Source: Schizophyllum amplum (Eukaryota; Basidiomycota; Agaricomycetes; Agaricales; Schizophyllaceae). From it: a stretch of DNA of 58,430 nucleotides. Location: NCBI GenBank assembly GCA_007026445.1, contig VDMD01000137.1, positions 1 to 58,430 on the forward strand. Reading direction: 5' to 3'. The stretch's first letter is position 1. The number at the start of each line of letters is the position of its first letter. Made by a program: the position numbers and the translations under genes. Below are positions 20,225 through 31,772 of the stretch, in pieces. The notes below the pieces were generated by a model. The model was not told the DNA's origin and did not search any database. It saw nothing but the letters and a program-made list of their open reading frames with translations.

Positions 20225-22062
20225 TAATAACAAAGGAGAGTTGTCTTATGACAAAGCACGTGGCGAGACAAAGCACGTGGTGACTCAAGTCAACCGGAAC
20301 GCAGTAAGCCAACAGTAAGCCACGACTTCCGACGGCCCCAAAGCGCATGAGTAGATCTCAGGACGACTATATGGCCATGTATAACAGAGATAGCACGGAA
20401 AACGAAGGTGGACGCCACTCAAGAGCCAGTCAGCAACCACGCGAGAGTCAAAGACAAACCACGTGGCAAGACAAGTCAACGAGAACGCCAGCAAGCCACG
20501 ACTTTTGACGGCCCAGGACTGCAGAACTAAAACACTCGGTGACTATTTTGCTGTTTGTTCTGATGATAGCACGGGTAACGAAGGTGTACGCCGCACCACA
20601 GTCTGCTAGGTTGAATCTGCCGACGCTTGACTCGGTTTGACGACCATTTGACTGCGACGGCTGACTTAAAATTGCTTACACTGCTCTAGAGAAGTATATT
20701 AGCTGCAAATTATGTAGCTAACGTCTACGCGCGTGTGCTGTTGACTTTCGTACTCATGAAGGTGTCGAGCGCCTCAATTGCTGGAGTCTCGGCAAACGCC
20801 GCCCCGCCGCCATGTTTGCGTCTTGATTCCGAACTGCCATCACCGTCACGGGCTTCGACTGGGAAAAGCTCACGGTTGGCGCATTCTGCCCTACGCCGTT
20901 TACTTACACCGTCAACCAGAACACCGCACTACGAGGTGATGACTCCTATCTGTCCGCCTCCAAGGGCAGCGAAGACTAAATCAGCCGTATGAGATGGCAT
21001 GCCAATTTCCCAAAGGACGGCGGCAGCGACGCGGTAACGCCAAAGGCAGCGGTAGTCGGCAAGAAAAGACCTCACACAACAGCAGCTGGGCACGGTGGCG
21101 GATCACTCGCCGAGCACGGGTCTCCGTCGTCGCCCCTCTCCTCAAGCATAGCGGACGGGAACGCGCCTGCTGCAAAACCATACCTGTTCTTGCCTCTACC
21201 GTCAAGTCGCACATGTAGAACACCGTGCGCTTTGTAGTGCCAGCGCCTGGTCGGCGCTCGCTGGGAGCAGTAAGAGGCAATGCGATTGCCGCTAGGTAAA
21301 TATCCGCACCGCTGCCTGCCCCGCCCTCGCGCGTTTTACGATACCTGAGGTGCTTTACAGAAAGGTGAGCTCTGTTCTGATCGGCGCAGCGAGACCTTCT
21401 TTGCCAAAGGTCTAACTGCAAAGCATACGGCAAGCCAGCGGGACGATATCTTTTAGTCGGATGACATGCACGGGAGACACGGTGCGGTGCATGCATCCAC
21501 TGCGCGCTGCGCCTTGCCTCTTCTAGCGCACCAGTCTTCATGGAACTCATGTTGCAGATAGCACGGGGACGCGCCGAGCCGCGCGTGTCCCCCCGTTTTT
21601 TCATCTTGCTCGCATCTCTCTCGAACTTCTAAGTAAATATATCAATACTACTTGATCGTGCACGCTGCTCTTCTGCAAAGTCAGACCCGTGGTACGCACG
21701 CTCTCCCGCTGGCGGCAGCAGAAGTTCACATTGCCAGTTGAGTGATGTGTGGCAAGCAAGTACGGGAGACATGATGCAGCGCGTGCATGTGCTGCATGGT
21801 GTCTTCATCATGAACAGTCTGGTGTTTCTTTGAGTCAACAACTGGTAGCCCTGGGTTGGTAGATAGCACGGGGGACGCGCTGAGCCGCGCATGCGCGGCT
21901 CAGCGCGTCCCGAGGCCGTACTCCCAGTGTCCATTGATTTTCTATTCACATAGATTCAAGACACTCCGAATACAGTTTCTCTCGACCTCTGGGAACGAGA
22001 TCGAGGGCCCGTTCTCCCATGACGCCTAGCCCGTGGTACACGGGCTCTCCTGCTAGTAGCGT
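20225..22062. mobile_element. Third insertion in the RNase H, unclassified and degraded
   Basis: About 1.84 kb separates KWKEFYA (ending near 22058) from EIRAI (starting near 20224) of one RNase H. The flanks carry an imperfect 8-9-bp duplication, GAATTTCC and GAATTCC. The ends are weakly inverted (TAATAACA..GGAGAG against TACTAGCA..GGAGAG). Inside are imperfect tandem units of about 190 bp (20250-20600), four copies of GATAGCACGG (20389, 20565, 21557, 21862), a 40-bp palindrome, and a coding-like relic near 20860-20980 (FDWEKLTVGAFCPTPFTYTV) that was not identified. Superfamily unknown. Confidence 0.55.
21872..21911. repeat. Perfect 40-bp GC-rich palindrome
   Basis: GGGACGCGCTGAGCCGCGCA pairs base for base with the next 20 bases; the centre is between 21891 and 21892. 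A related imperfect version lies at about 21563-21595, also directly after GATAGCACGG. It could form a hairpin or be the head-to-head remnant of an inverted-repeat element. Confidence 0.9.
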
Positions 22063-23026
22063 AGAATTCCTTCCACTTGATGTCGCGAGAGGTGTAGCGA
22101 AGAGGAATGCGGGTGGCGAACCATTTATTGCCGAATATGCCACCAGCACCCTTTGTGCCGCTGGCGTCAGTGTAGATGTTAACGTCCACGCGCTGGTTGC
22201 CAAGATAGCGCACTCCGTTCCATGGCACGGCAAAGTGGAGCCACCACTTCAGCTCCCGGCGGGCGGAGCGCGGGATGCGGCGTCGTGCGAAGCGTGAGGT
22301 GAAAGAAGCGGAGAAGTCGAACAGGGAGCGCATGAATGCACGAGCGAAGGGAATGACCTGTGCACAAAACAAGAGATAACCAGTGAGCTCCTCAAGCTCC
22401 AACTGGGTGCATCGCATTTTTCGGTCCCACTCGTGAAGCAGATCTGCAAGATAGGCGAGTTTGTCGGGCGGAAGTCGGGCTTCCATGAGAAGGGAGTCCA
22501 GCAGAATGCCCAAGTACTCCAGAGCAGTGGTAGGTCCCTCTACTTTGGAGTCCTGAAAGTTGAGACCGAGCTCACGCGCAAGAGCACAAGTCCATTCCAG
22601 TGCCGCCTCGACAACATTAATGGGGGTCCCAGGGCGGAATATCTTCAGGAAGTCGTCAAGATAGTGGCGGATAGATGCAGGAAGGTGATGGGAGAGGATC
22701 CAGTGAAGAGCCTCGGCAAAGAGGTTGAAAATATATGGTGCAGAGCGCAGGCCAAACATGAGGAACAGCTCGTAGTAGAACTGACCCTGCCAGTGGTATC
22801 CAAGGAGCGGCCAGTCGTCGGGTCGGATGGGTATGTGACGGAAGGCCTGCTCGAGGTCAAGCTTGACCATCAGAGAGCCCCGACCAGAAGCCACAAGGTC
22901 ATCGACGGCATGCCGGAACATGTCATATACAATGGATGCCTGGGAATCGGGGACACCATCATTAACAGAGGTACCGCGGGGCCAAGAGAGATGATGGATT
23001 TGGCGCAGTTTCCCGGACCGCTTGCG
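22058..23026 (-). pseudogene. Reverse transcriptase and start of RNase H of the Ngaro element
   Basis: Open from the copy-2 junction to KWKEFYA. Seen: RKRSGKLRQIHHLSWPRG, LDLEQAFRHIPI, FLMFGLRSAPYIFNLFAEAL, HYLDDFL (the YxDD catalytic motif), LEYLGILLDS, then RNase H with YTDASGTKGAGGIF. These are characteristic of DIRS/Ngaro reverse transcriptases rather than of LTR Gypsy or Copia elements. The domain itself has no stop; interruption is by insertions only. Confidence 0.88.
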
Positions 23027-25837
23027 CATCAGGAAACGTTTCGAGTCTTATCCATCTTGTTCGTCTGGCTGACTTTTTCCAGATAATTAAGACCACAAGT
23101 TTTTGAACTTACACAAGTTCAGCTACCTTACGACAAGGCTGAGATCACCAGTGATACTGATAGGTACTCTAATTATGACTGAAAATTGACACTAAATATA
23201 CTCATACGGTAGCTCTTCCCACCAGGCGGGCACGCGACGCGTGGTACATGATTAGGGCGAGAGCAAAAACCGTATGACCTTGCGCGACGAGCTGGCCAAT
23301 CGCCTCCCGCGCTGGGCACTTGTCTGCACAGCTAGGGTGTAAGTCAGAGCTGGAGCCGGGCAGTGGCGCGAGATGACGCGCATTCTCGACGCCGTGAGAT
23401 GGTGCACGTACGCCTGCGCACGACTGTGATCGAGGAGCGGGCCGCGCGCCCGCGCGCAGTGAATGGGCCTGTCGGCCATGGAGAGGTGATGCGTGGCGTG
23501 CAGGCGTGAGGCTGCGGTGAGCACGCAGGAGACTACGGCAAGCGTGGGAGATGAGGTGTAGGTGGTGAGAGGCGGAGAGACGAGCACGGACGTGGATGGT
23601 TCCGTGAGCATCGTGTGGCGCTTGGCGGGAGGTCGGTAGTCGACGCCATGCGCGGCTGCGCGCGCGCCTCGGATGCGGGGTTGAGGTTGCCAAACACAGC
23701 GGGAAGCGTGGGCTCGAGTGGCTGATAAGTCATCGTGCGCCGCCCGCTCTACTCGCAATGACGGGCGGCAAGTAGCGGTGAGGCGCTGCTCGCCGTGCTA
23801 GCGCAATCCCTCTCACTCTTGGCGCAATCGTGCACTTGCGCCAACCGCATTGAGGACGAGCGCGAGAGCGCCGCAGTGTCATCGCACGCACGGCTGCCAG
23901 CAGCGTCGGAGCTGCCCCTTGCAACTTTCCCTCGGGTAAAGGCGTAGTATAACCTGTAAGTATCATATATATCGGATACGGTGTGAAGCTTAGCGGACGC
24001 ACCTGGGCGGTGAGCGCTCACAGCGCCTCGCCCGCAATGTCCATCGTTGCGCGCTCAGGCTTGAAGCGCCCCGTTTTGCGTAGACGTTGAGGAGGGGTGG
24101 GGTCATACTAAGTATCTCGAGGACTGATTCGAAAGAGAGGAAGGGAAGACGAACGCGGCGCGACCGCGGTTGTCGGGAAAGAAACGTCGATCGCGGACGC
24201 TGGGCGTCTCAGACCGGTCCGCGCGTTGCCGTCCTTGTGGTACAGGCACACGGCAGACGGGGCGTGCAAAGGAGCGTCGACGTGGGCATTGGCGTGTGAG
24301 GTATAGCCTATAGGGTGTGGCGCGCGGTGAGAAAAGCAGTCGTATGTAAGTAGATAATTCAAGTGCCGTAAGCCTGCCCTCAAGTAAATTCACGTGACCG
24401 GCGCAGAGCGGCCGATCTCGGAACGCCACGTCGTTCTTCATTCCTTGCCTGAGCCATCCCCTGGTCCATCCCCTCGTCCCTTCCCCGTCTCGCCTGCATC
24501 TGCGGCGTCCTGGCGCCAACGCTTACCGGCTCTGCTTGCGTCGCTCATCTCGAGAACAAACAATCCGAGTGCTTAACAGCAACAGTCCGCCCGAAGACCT
24601 GGACCCCCTCGCTGCACGTTTTGGCGGCTCAGGATGTATCGTCGTGATCGCTGAGGACCGGCTGAGGCGGCAGGACGATCGAATTGCCAACTCAAAGTGG
24701 CAGCGACTTCGCTCCGGTGCGTAATCATCACTTACCACTTCCATGTGCTAAGTACTTGTGCTCGAGGCGTCGTCGTCGACCGCGAACAGTCGCAGGCCGT
24801 GAAGGCTCATCCCTGCCGTCGTCGAGGCAGGAGGGCGTCTCGCAAGATGGATGAGGGATACTGGGCCCCCGTACCCTCAAAAGGCAGCAGAGACAAGGTC
24901 TCGAGGCGTAGCGGTTCAACACTGAGGATACCGCCAAAGAAGGCGAGCGTGTGCAAGCGCGCGGCAGGTGCGTCGTTGTGTTCTGCCCATGACCCATCCC
25001 TGACATGTCCCCTTACAGCCCTCGCGAGCGAAGCGCGCCCGCACGGTCGTGCCGCTGTGCGAGGAGTCTGTCCGTGCCGCCTGGCTCCAGCAGGGGCACA
25101 GAGGTGTCCCTCTGATTGCGAGGTGGGGCCTAGTCGCCGTACACCTCGAGGTAGACAACGTCTTGTCTTTGCTGTCGAGGTCGCGGCCGTCTCACCTTCC
25201 ATTGGCAACCATTAGGCCAGCCGTGGCTTGTCGCCTTTGCCTTCGAGGCGCCGCGTCGACCGCGAAGGGTCGTCGCTCCCCTCGACCACGAGGCGGCGGA
25301 TGTCACTGTGAGAGAGTGCCGTCTCGAAAGGCAGGCGATCAGCGGCCATGCATCCTGGCAGGGGCGATGCGTCGCGTCGGACGTTGACAGAGGAAGGCGG
25401 CGGCGGGGGTCGTCAAAGGAGTGTCCTTGAGGGGCAACGATCGTATCACGCATACCTGCCCTGCCCTGCCCCCTCACGTGTCCGCCCACCATACTCCCCT
25501 TCCATTCTCCCTCACCCCCTCCCTCGCTTTGTTTACCTTCCCTGTTCTGCTCACATGTCGTAGGGTTTCTGTAGCAGTCGTAGTACATCATGTAGTAGTA
25601 ATAGTCCAATACAAAGTCCTTGTTGCACTATCTAGCCTGAATTGAGCAACAAGCATCTGGTCCAAGGAGAGAAACTTGTTGTCTGGGCTGTATATCTTAT
25701 GGTCTTGTCTGGTCTGCTTAATCTTGTACGACTTGTCTTGCGGGCTGGAATAAGCAGGTCCCTTCTTAAGCAAGTTCTGATCTTACCGTCTTATTCACTG
25801 CTACCAGACAGATAAGACACGAAAACGTTTCCTGATG
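23027..25837. mobile_element. Non-autonomous TIR DNA transposon, copy 2 (2811 bp)
   Basis: Same element as 17292-20102 in the same orientation; all open frames in both copies translate identically, so the copies are essentially identical and recent. It is flanked by a 2-bp duplication (CG). Removing it with one CG joins GVATR of the gag-like part to KRSGKLRQ of the reverse transcriptase without changing frame, so target site and duplication length are well fixed. Confidence 0.92.
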
Positions 25838-26817
25838 CGGGTGGCGACGCCAAGAGGTGAGCAGCGGAACGGATCGAGGGGAGGTGACGTGAAGGGGCCA
25901 TGCAGACGCTGCTTTGACAGCTGGGCATCCACTGCGGATGTGACGGCTTCCGGATGCTCGAAGGCTGAGCGAAGATTTTGGCAGGACTGGCTGACTGAGC
26001 GGTCACCCTCGAATCCGATATCCGCACCATGATCAATAATGTGCAGCACCGCATCCACAAATGGGCGATCTGGATAGTCGCGCAGGAAGAATGACCATGC
26101 ATCGCGATTGAGAGTAGAATGCACATGAGGCAGGGCCTCAGCTTCATGTGGCGGAGGGGCAGCATTCGCGCGTGGGTCGGAATTCGGACGTGCAGCAGGG
26201 AGGTACCGGCCAGGGAACAAGGTGGCATGAGGCATATGGTGATAGCACATATGGTCTGACGGGGCGGACTCAGCGGGTGCATGGCAACCCGGGAGGAGCG
26301 TTGGCTCGCCACTGGATCTGAATGATGGGGAAGAGGGAGCGGCTCCCGCGCTCAAAGTGACAGATGAAGCGGATGGTGGTGCGACGGACTCAACGGAGAG
26401 GAGCGGTGACTGAGGACCATGCTCGGCACTGGAGGGGTTCACGACAGACGGCGTGAGGTTGCGATGGCAGAGGCAGGGGCAAAGGAGGTGGGATCGGGAG
26501 CCAGATCGTAACAGATCGCCGGAACAACACACGTAGTGGTCATTCACAAATGTATTGGGGTGTGTAGGCTTGAAGCGACGTGAGCGCTGACGGCTGCCCA
26601 CGCTCGTGCGCGTGAAGGAATGCGGTTGCTGGATCGCGGGAACGGGAACGGGCCGCGCGAAATGTTTCGATCGCTGCCGGAGACCTCGGGCCGAACGGCG
26701 CGTGCATTGGCGTCGAGGGGCGTCCGAGAGCGGCGGAAGTGGATACCAACTGCCCGAGTGGCCAACTCGGAAGGAGCCAGGTCTCGAGGGGCCAAGAGGA
26801 TAGTCTGGCGAAGACAT
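25838..26817 (-). pseudogene. Gag-like N-terminal part of the Ngaro polyprotein
   Basis: Starts at ATG 26817 just inside A1. Ser/Pro/Arg-rich for 200 residues with cysteine clusters (YVCCSG, LLCPCLCH) that might bind zinc, then a more folded part (DAWSFFLRDYPDRPFVDAVL, IIDHGADIGFEGD). It is continuous in frame with the reverse transcriptase once copy 2 is removed, so this element seems to encode gag and RT as one polyprotein. Confidence 0.7.
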
Positions 26818-26872
26818 GAGGCTGTTGCGAGTGGCATGGGCAACCAGAGTCTCGAATTTCAGTAGGACCTAG

Positions 26873-27089
26873 TGAAGAAAACAAAATCGAGCAGCTGCAA
26901 GTACTGCGAGCATGCTGTGAGTGGTGGTAGGTACGAAGCGAGACGAGGAATAGTACCTGCGAGCATGCTGTGAGTGGTGGTAGGTACGAAGCGAGACGAA
27001 GAGTAAGTACAAAGGCGCGCCGCGCCTATGGGCGCGGCACGTGCTTCCTCGCGTGCATAGACCGCGGTCAAAGGGCTTTGACCGTTCCA
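26873..27089 (-). repeat. Ngaro A1 split direct repeat
   Basis: Matches A2 (16599-16855) and ends at the same bases, GACCGTTCCA, against the FunK1 exon. It contains an internal duplication of about 55 bp (GCGAGCATGCTGTGAGTGGT occurs twice, near 26907 and 26962) that A2 lacks. Confidence 0.88.
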
Positions 27090-29256
27090 CCTAACAAGGA
27101 GACATCCTCTGAAGTGCGCGGGGGGGTCCTTTCGCGTGGACGGCTTCGCTCAGCTCCGAAACTCGACGTTCCCGAAGAAAGCCAGCACTAGCACCAGGGT
27201 CAATCTTCCTTGTGGCGCGAAACTCAACCGCACTTATACCGACAAGAAGGTCGTATATACCTGTGATCTCCCCATGACGATGGAAGTCAAGCTGCATAAT
27301 ACTATGGAGGCCGTTTGTGAGGTGTGTCGTTCTTTCTCTACTTCATGCAGCATTGTCTCATGCATTACGAGATGAGCGGCAAATGCTGGGAGGCACGGGT
27401 CACATCATGTTCAACGATCCATGCCGGAATTGGCACTTCAGCCTCACTATCGAGGGCAACAAGGCCCGTCTATGGATACACACGAGGTCGCACTCCGCGG
27501 TGACCATGTCGTTCGACATACAGAAGGTGCGCGATGGTCAACTTCTGGAATCTATATCAGTCTCATATGTTCCACAGAATCTGAAGGAGCTCGTTCAGTT
27601 CTTCCTCTTCATCGGATACGCGTTCAAGGAGCAGCTCGGATACGACCCAACGATCAAGCGCGTCCTAGACCAGGAGAACAACATCCAATACAGATATGAG
27701 GTCGGAGATGTTACTGGGACCGTGCGCCTGTTCCAGACGGTCAAAATACTCGAACAGGCTTCTGCCCCACGTCTTCATTCGCGCGCTATGCGCGTCTTCC
27801 ACGTGCGCGAGTCCGATGCCAATGGACAGCTGGATCGTAATTGGAGCGACAATGTCTTACGCGACTTCTGGTCATTCGCCGATGCACGATCCGAGCGCAG
27901 CATACAACAGGAGATCCTCGACAAGCTGCACGATCTTCCCAAAGAGGAGTATCCTGACGATCTTCGCGACATCAAGAAACATTTTATGGAATTTGTCTGT
28001 GATTTGGTCGTGGGTCGTCCGGTGCCTGCGCCGCCAGCAAACTCGGCCATCTACGAGTTCCCCGACAGAGCGAACCCCAGTGCGAAGCGCTCCGCTCGCA
28101 CCCAGGTTCAGGGGTTCTGACAGACGAACGCGGAGGAGAAGGCTCCACAGCCTCACAAGTCCAGGAAGATGGATTCTCTGGTGCTCCATGCGCGCGCCCA
28201 TTGGCGGACTGTCCAGAAACACCTCTGCCAGGATATCTACAAATCGATGATCCCGCCGAATTCTTCTTCATTTTGAGCCAGATCATTGCCAGTAAGTCTC
28301 CCGTCTTCATCTATACGGACAAGTCGCTCATATACATAATCAGTACCCAAACGATTCCGCCGTGCGGGATGGCTGCATAGGGACGTCAGTCCTGGAGACT
28401 TTCTTGTCTTCTGTCTGGGGGATCGTTTGCTCCCCCCTCCGGACGGCGACTTTGCGAAGAAGTTCATCGTCAAGGTCTCTGACCTTGAATATGCCATACC
28501 GTACGAGGTAATATCGAGACACGACCCGTTGACGGTATGTCCTTATGTTCAGCTCATCCATTTCTCTCGCACTGATCTCGCTTTCGTTAGGGCACCTCTT
28601 ACTATGCCGCAATCGAAGTTCAGTCCCGCAAACACCTGTTCTTCATGAGGACAAACAGGGCTGCGAAGAACCTCGCATCCCTCTTCTTTGCATTCAACTT
28701 CTACCACGACATTGAGTCTGTCCTCTGGATGGCCATCGACTTCGTCGTCCGGAGGATCCCCGCGCAGGTGATTGACGGCATCAAAGCCGAAGACGAGCCC
28801 GCCAGGCAAGATGTATTGAACCTCGTTAACGAGTTGGCGGACTACGCTGCGCTCATCTTCACCTCGGACATACACGGAACGGAAGAGCGCGAGCTCCTAT
28901 TCACCGACTCTACCTACACAGAGAAATTCACCGAACTGCTCCAGAGGACTCATGGCGAGGCGTTACCAATTACGGAGCAACTCCCTGGGCTCATGGATCT
29001 GCTCGCGTCGATGTACCTCGCCGTAGAGGAGGAGAAGGTTCCTCCCGGCACGAAGCCCAATTTACGCTTTAAGCCTTCGGCCTTCACCGACGAAACCTAC
29101 GACGCAATGTACACGGCATTCCAGAATATCAGCCAGTACTATCAACGACACAACAAGGTGCTCGTCCTCACCAAGCACATGCTGGAACCGGAGGACCATA
29201 AACCCGAGGAAGCCGGCAAGCCTGCGGACTCCAGCAAGCGCGTGCGCGGACGATGA
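27090..29256 (+). pseudogene. 3' part of the interrupted FunK1 kinase gene
   Basis: Resumes with CCT AAC AAG and reads PNKETSSE. Short GT-AG introns in phase carry it on: about 27112-27151, the donor GTGAGG near 27313, 27527-27577 and 28080-28123, and those ending near 28345 and 28590. Seen: FunK1 N-lobe part (GHIMFNDPCRNWHFSLTI, NLKELVQFFLFIGYAF), then the kinase motif GWLHRDVSPGDFLV with intact HRD, KVSDLEYA in the DFG position, GTSYYAAIEV, and FYHDIESVLWMAIDFV. Unlike the paralog at 8963, the catalytic residues are preserved, so this was the better kinase before the retroelement split it. An acidic tail continues in another frame after 29256 to about 29359. Confidence 0.82.
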
Positions 29257-29704
29257 GGACGACAAATGCGCCGAGTCTGACGATGAAGACGAAGGCATGC
29301 TGCCGCCTCGCAAGCGCTCCCGCACGTCGCACGACTCGATGCCTGGCTCGGAGGATTGAAGGAAGGACTCTACCCCGACTTTCGCAGAATGAGGCGCTCG
29401 TCTAGAACCGTCGTTCGTATCATAGTACAATTCGTAAACGTATTGGCGACTGCGGTAACAGGGTACCTGCGAAGAGGCTCGCGTTCGGCCGCAGAGCTGC
29501 TATGTCGTCTCAGTCTGTACGCGTCTATCCTATATATAACCCCTGTACGCCTCAATGTCTCGACGTGTGGATATACATCGTAATATATGCGCTGATTCAG
29601 GCGTGCAATGCCGACGAACGCTCATAATAAGAAAGCCGTACGAGGCCCTGCAGATCATGCTGCAGAGCATCGACTAGACTTCGAGTGGCATCGCCAAGAA
29701 GGGG
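29257..29704. other. Gap between convergent FunK1 pseudogene and coiled-coil gene
   Basis: Apart from a possible frame-shifted end of the FunK1 tail (to about 29359, ending in a basic RKRSRTS stretch), nothing coding is seen. Confidence 0.45.
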
Positions 29705-31462
29705 CTATAAGGGACCTTGCTTGTGTCTTTTGCCTGCCCGTCCCGCGGGTTCCACGACATCGCTTTCGCGGGCGCTCCTCTTCACATTCCCAGCATGAGT
29801 GCGTGCTGCCGAGGTACTCGGAGACATCGATCCATGGGAGGTCTGGAGCTGCGAGTCTTCGCCAAGGAGTTGAACGTACAACGGGTGGTTAAACCCCACG
29901 CACTCCAGCTCCACGCAACAAACTTGGAGAAGCCCGTCCTTGAACATTCTCCGCAAGTTGTTGAACAGCAACGGTGGCATCAAATTTTTCTGCATGACAG
30001 CCCGCTCTGTCATCATGTTAGCGACCGCCTGAGAGAAACGTCAGTATGTACGTGCTCGGAGGTGTTATAAAATTCGTCTAGTTGACGATGCGTACCGGCG
30101 TATCCTGGCCTAGGGCAGGCAATGTCGTCGTAGTGACGCCGCGGCATTGAAGGTTGCCCATATAAAGCCACCATTCATCGGCGCTCTGATAGAAGAACTC
30201 GAACTTGTCGCCAATTCTGACAGACTGTTTTGACCAGACGCATGTCCCAGAGTCAACTTTGGAGTTGTTTTTCTGAGTGAATGCTGGGCATAAAACGACG
30301 GCGCGGCCGATGACATCTGCAGGCAATGTCGGCCAAAGAACTTCGTCAGCGCCGAAAGAAGCGATGCGTTGCCGGCTGCGGTGGACGTTAGCTCTCGCGC
30401 AATCTCACTCCTGCAGTAATTCAGTACCACAACGTGGTCCATTCCTGTGCAAACCATTAATGCTCAAGTGTGCATCTCGCCGACACTGTCGTACCTCTCT
30501 TAGGCGAAAGGCTCCCGCATATCGTTTGTACGGCCTTAAGTCGTCGGCAGTGGGCTGTTCTGCATGTTCGGCACGCACACTAGTACCCGCAAGGAAAGAT
30601 GAAGGAGTATACTGCGCAGCGTCAGTTGTGGCTGAATTTCCGACATATGCGAAATTGACGCTCACGTTGTCCCTCAGATGCTGAATTTCGGCCATGAGCT
30701 CCTTTTCACGCACGGTGAGAGCAAGCTTAGTCTCCAGCTCCGAAATTCGTCGACAGTGTGCGTCTGCCTGGGTGTTGATCTTCATTGGCTTCGAGACAAT
30801 AGACAGGTAGGAGACTTGCCGTGCTCTTAGTCTCGTCTTCTCGAGCTGCGAGTTGTTCTCGCAGGGAGATTACGTCCTGTGGTCATCACAACGCGCTTAA
30901 CAGCAAGAACGCGCAACGGGTGATATACCTACCTGGTCCGACCGCTCTTTCTTCTTCTTCATCTTCTGCATATTCCTATAAGAGTTGTCGAGGCTTTCAG
31001 ACTAAATGATGACATATAAGATGATCACAATCGCATGGAATGCAGTCGGGACGCGCACCTGGCTCTGGATTATCTTCTCTTTTTGTTGCAGGAGGTCATT
31101 CTCCTGTATGACCATAAAAAGTCACTCAAATACTGTAGACACGCTACGCACGTCATACGGCTCCTGCTTGAGCGTCTGTTGCTGCGAGTTGACAAGCCTC
31201 TCGTTCTCCGTCTCCAGGAAGCGAACTCGCTCTCGCAGCTCCGCAACTTCCGCAAGAGCGCGCCCTGCATCAACGTCCACTGACGATATCGCAGAAGACC
31301 CCCTCTGCCCCTAGAGTAATATCAGTCAGAGTCAAGCGGTCGCGAGGTGAGGACGCTTGCCTGCAGTTCGCGTAGCTGAGTTTTCACTGACTTCAGCTCA
31401 TGTCCCAGCAGCTTGACCATTTCGGAGGCCAGCTCTGGATGATCGTCCACCAGTGTCTCCAT
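29705..31462 (-). CDS. Coiled-coil protein with conserved C-terminal domain, paralog A (possibly DUF6697-like)
   Basis: Start METLVDDHPELASEMVKLL at 31462. Exons by hand: 31462-31361, 31310-31152, 31103-31059, 31001-30933, 30876-30820, 30767-30666, 30611-30495, 30444-30428 (17 nt), 30375-30096 and 30028-29705. The first two thirds is coiled coil (ELRERVRFLETENERL, KMKKKKER). The C-terminal domain reads GADEVLWPTLPADVIGRAVV, WWLYMGNLQCRGV, then FKDGLLQVCCVELECVGF, and the end is a basic tail. The domain resembles a basidiomycete domain I remember as DUF6697; function unknown. Introns 31311-31360 and 30768-30819 use GC donors. Its closest relative is paralog B at 39415. Confidence 0.8.
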
Positions 31463-31772
31463 CTTGAGGGTAGATAACGGAAGATTGAGAAAACTCGGTC
31501 ACGCAGGTCGATAGACGAGAGTTGAACGTTGAACATAATTGAACATGAAAAATTGTAGGCGCGTTCGTGACGTGACTAAACTAGCACGTGCAGTTACGCA
31601 TCGACCGGCATACTCCGACTTGTTCAAGTGTACAGAACGACTCACCTTGTGCTCGTCTGCTTTTCACGACCACTTCCTTGTACCGCAGTACGTTTTTCAC
31701 ATACAATTATATATACCAAGGGTCGCTGAGCACAGCTCAGTACTATAAGTCCATAAAGCGATCGCACGCCCC
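31463..31772. other. 310-bp gap between the 5' end of paralog A and the 3' end of the lyase gene
   Basis: Presumed promoter of paralog A; a GTGACGTGAC tandem half-site lies near 31568. No coding signal. Confidence 0.4.

Larger units (their letters stand above)
16475..27089 (-). mobile_element. Ngaro-like (DIRS order) tyrosine-recombinase retroelement, nested and defective
   Basis: 10,615 bp, transcribed leftwards. Seen: split direct repeats in the Ngaro order A1 (26873-27089), internal region, B1 (16856-16979), A2 (16599-16855), B2 (16475-16598). The internal region encodes a gag-like part, a reverse transcriptase (IHHLSWPRGTSVNDG, HYLDDFL) and RNase H (FHTDN) of the DIRS/Ngaro kind. There is no target-site duplication, as expected for tyrosine-recombinase integration. 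No tyrosine recombinase is found between the RNase H end (about 17060) and B1 (16979), so the copy is not autonomous. Three later insertions interrupt it: 17292-20102, about 20225-22062, and 23027-25837. It sits in an exon of a FunK1 gene. Confidence 0.88.

Noticed and set aside
28080..28123. Apparent frameshift in the FunK1 3' half at a GGGG run
   Set aside because: A 44-bp intron (GTGCGA...CTGACAG) restores frame with matching phase; the same holds for 16195-16237 and about 27112-27151.
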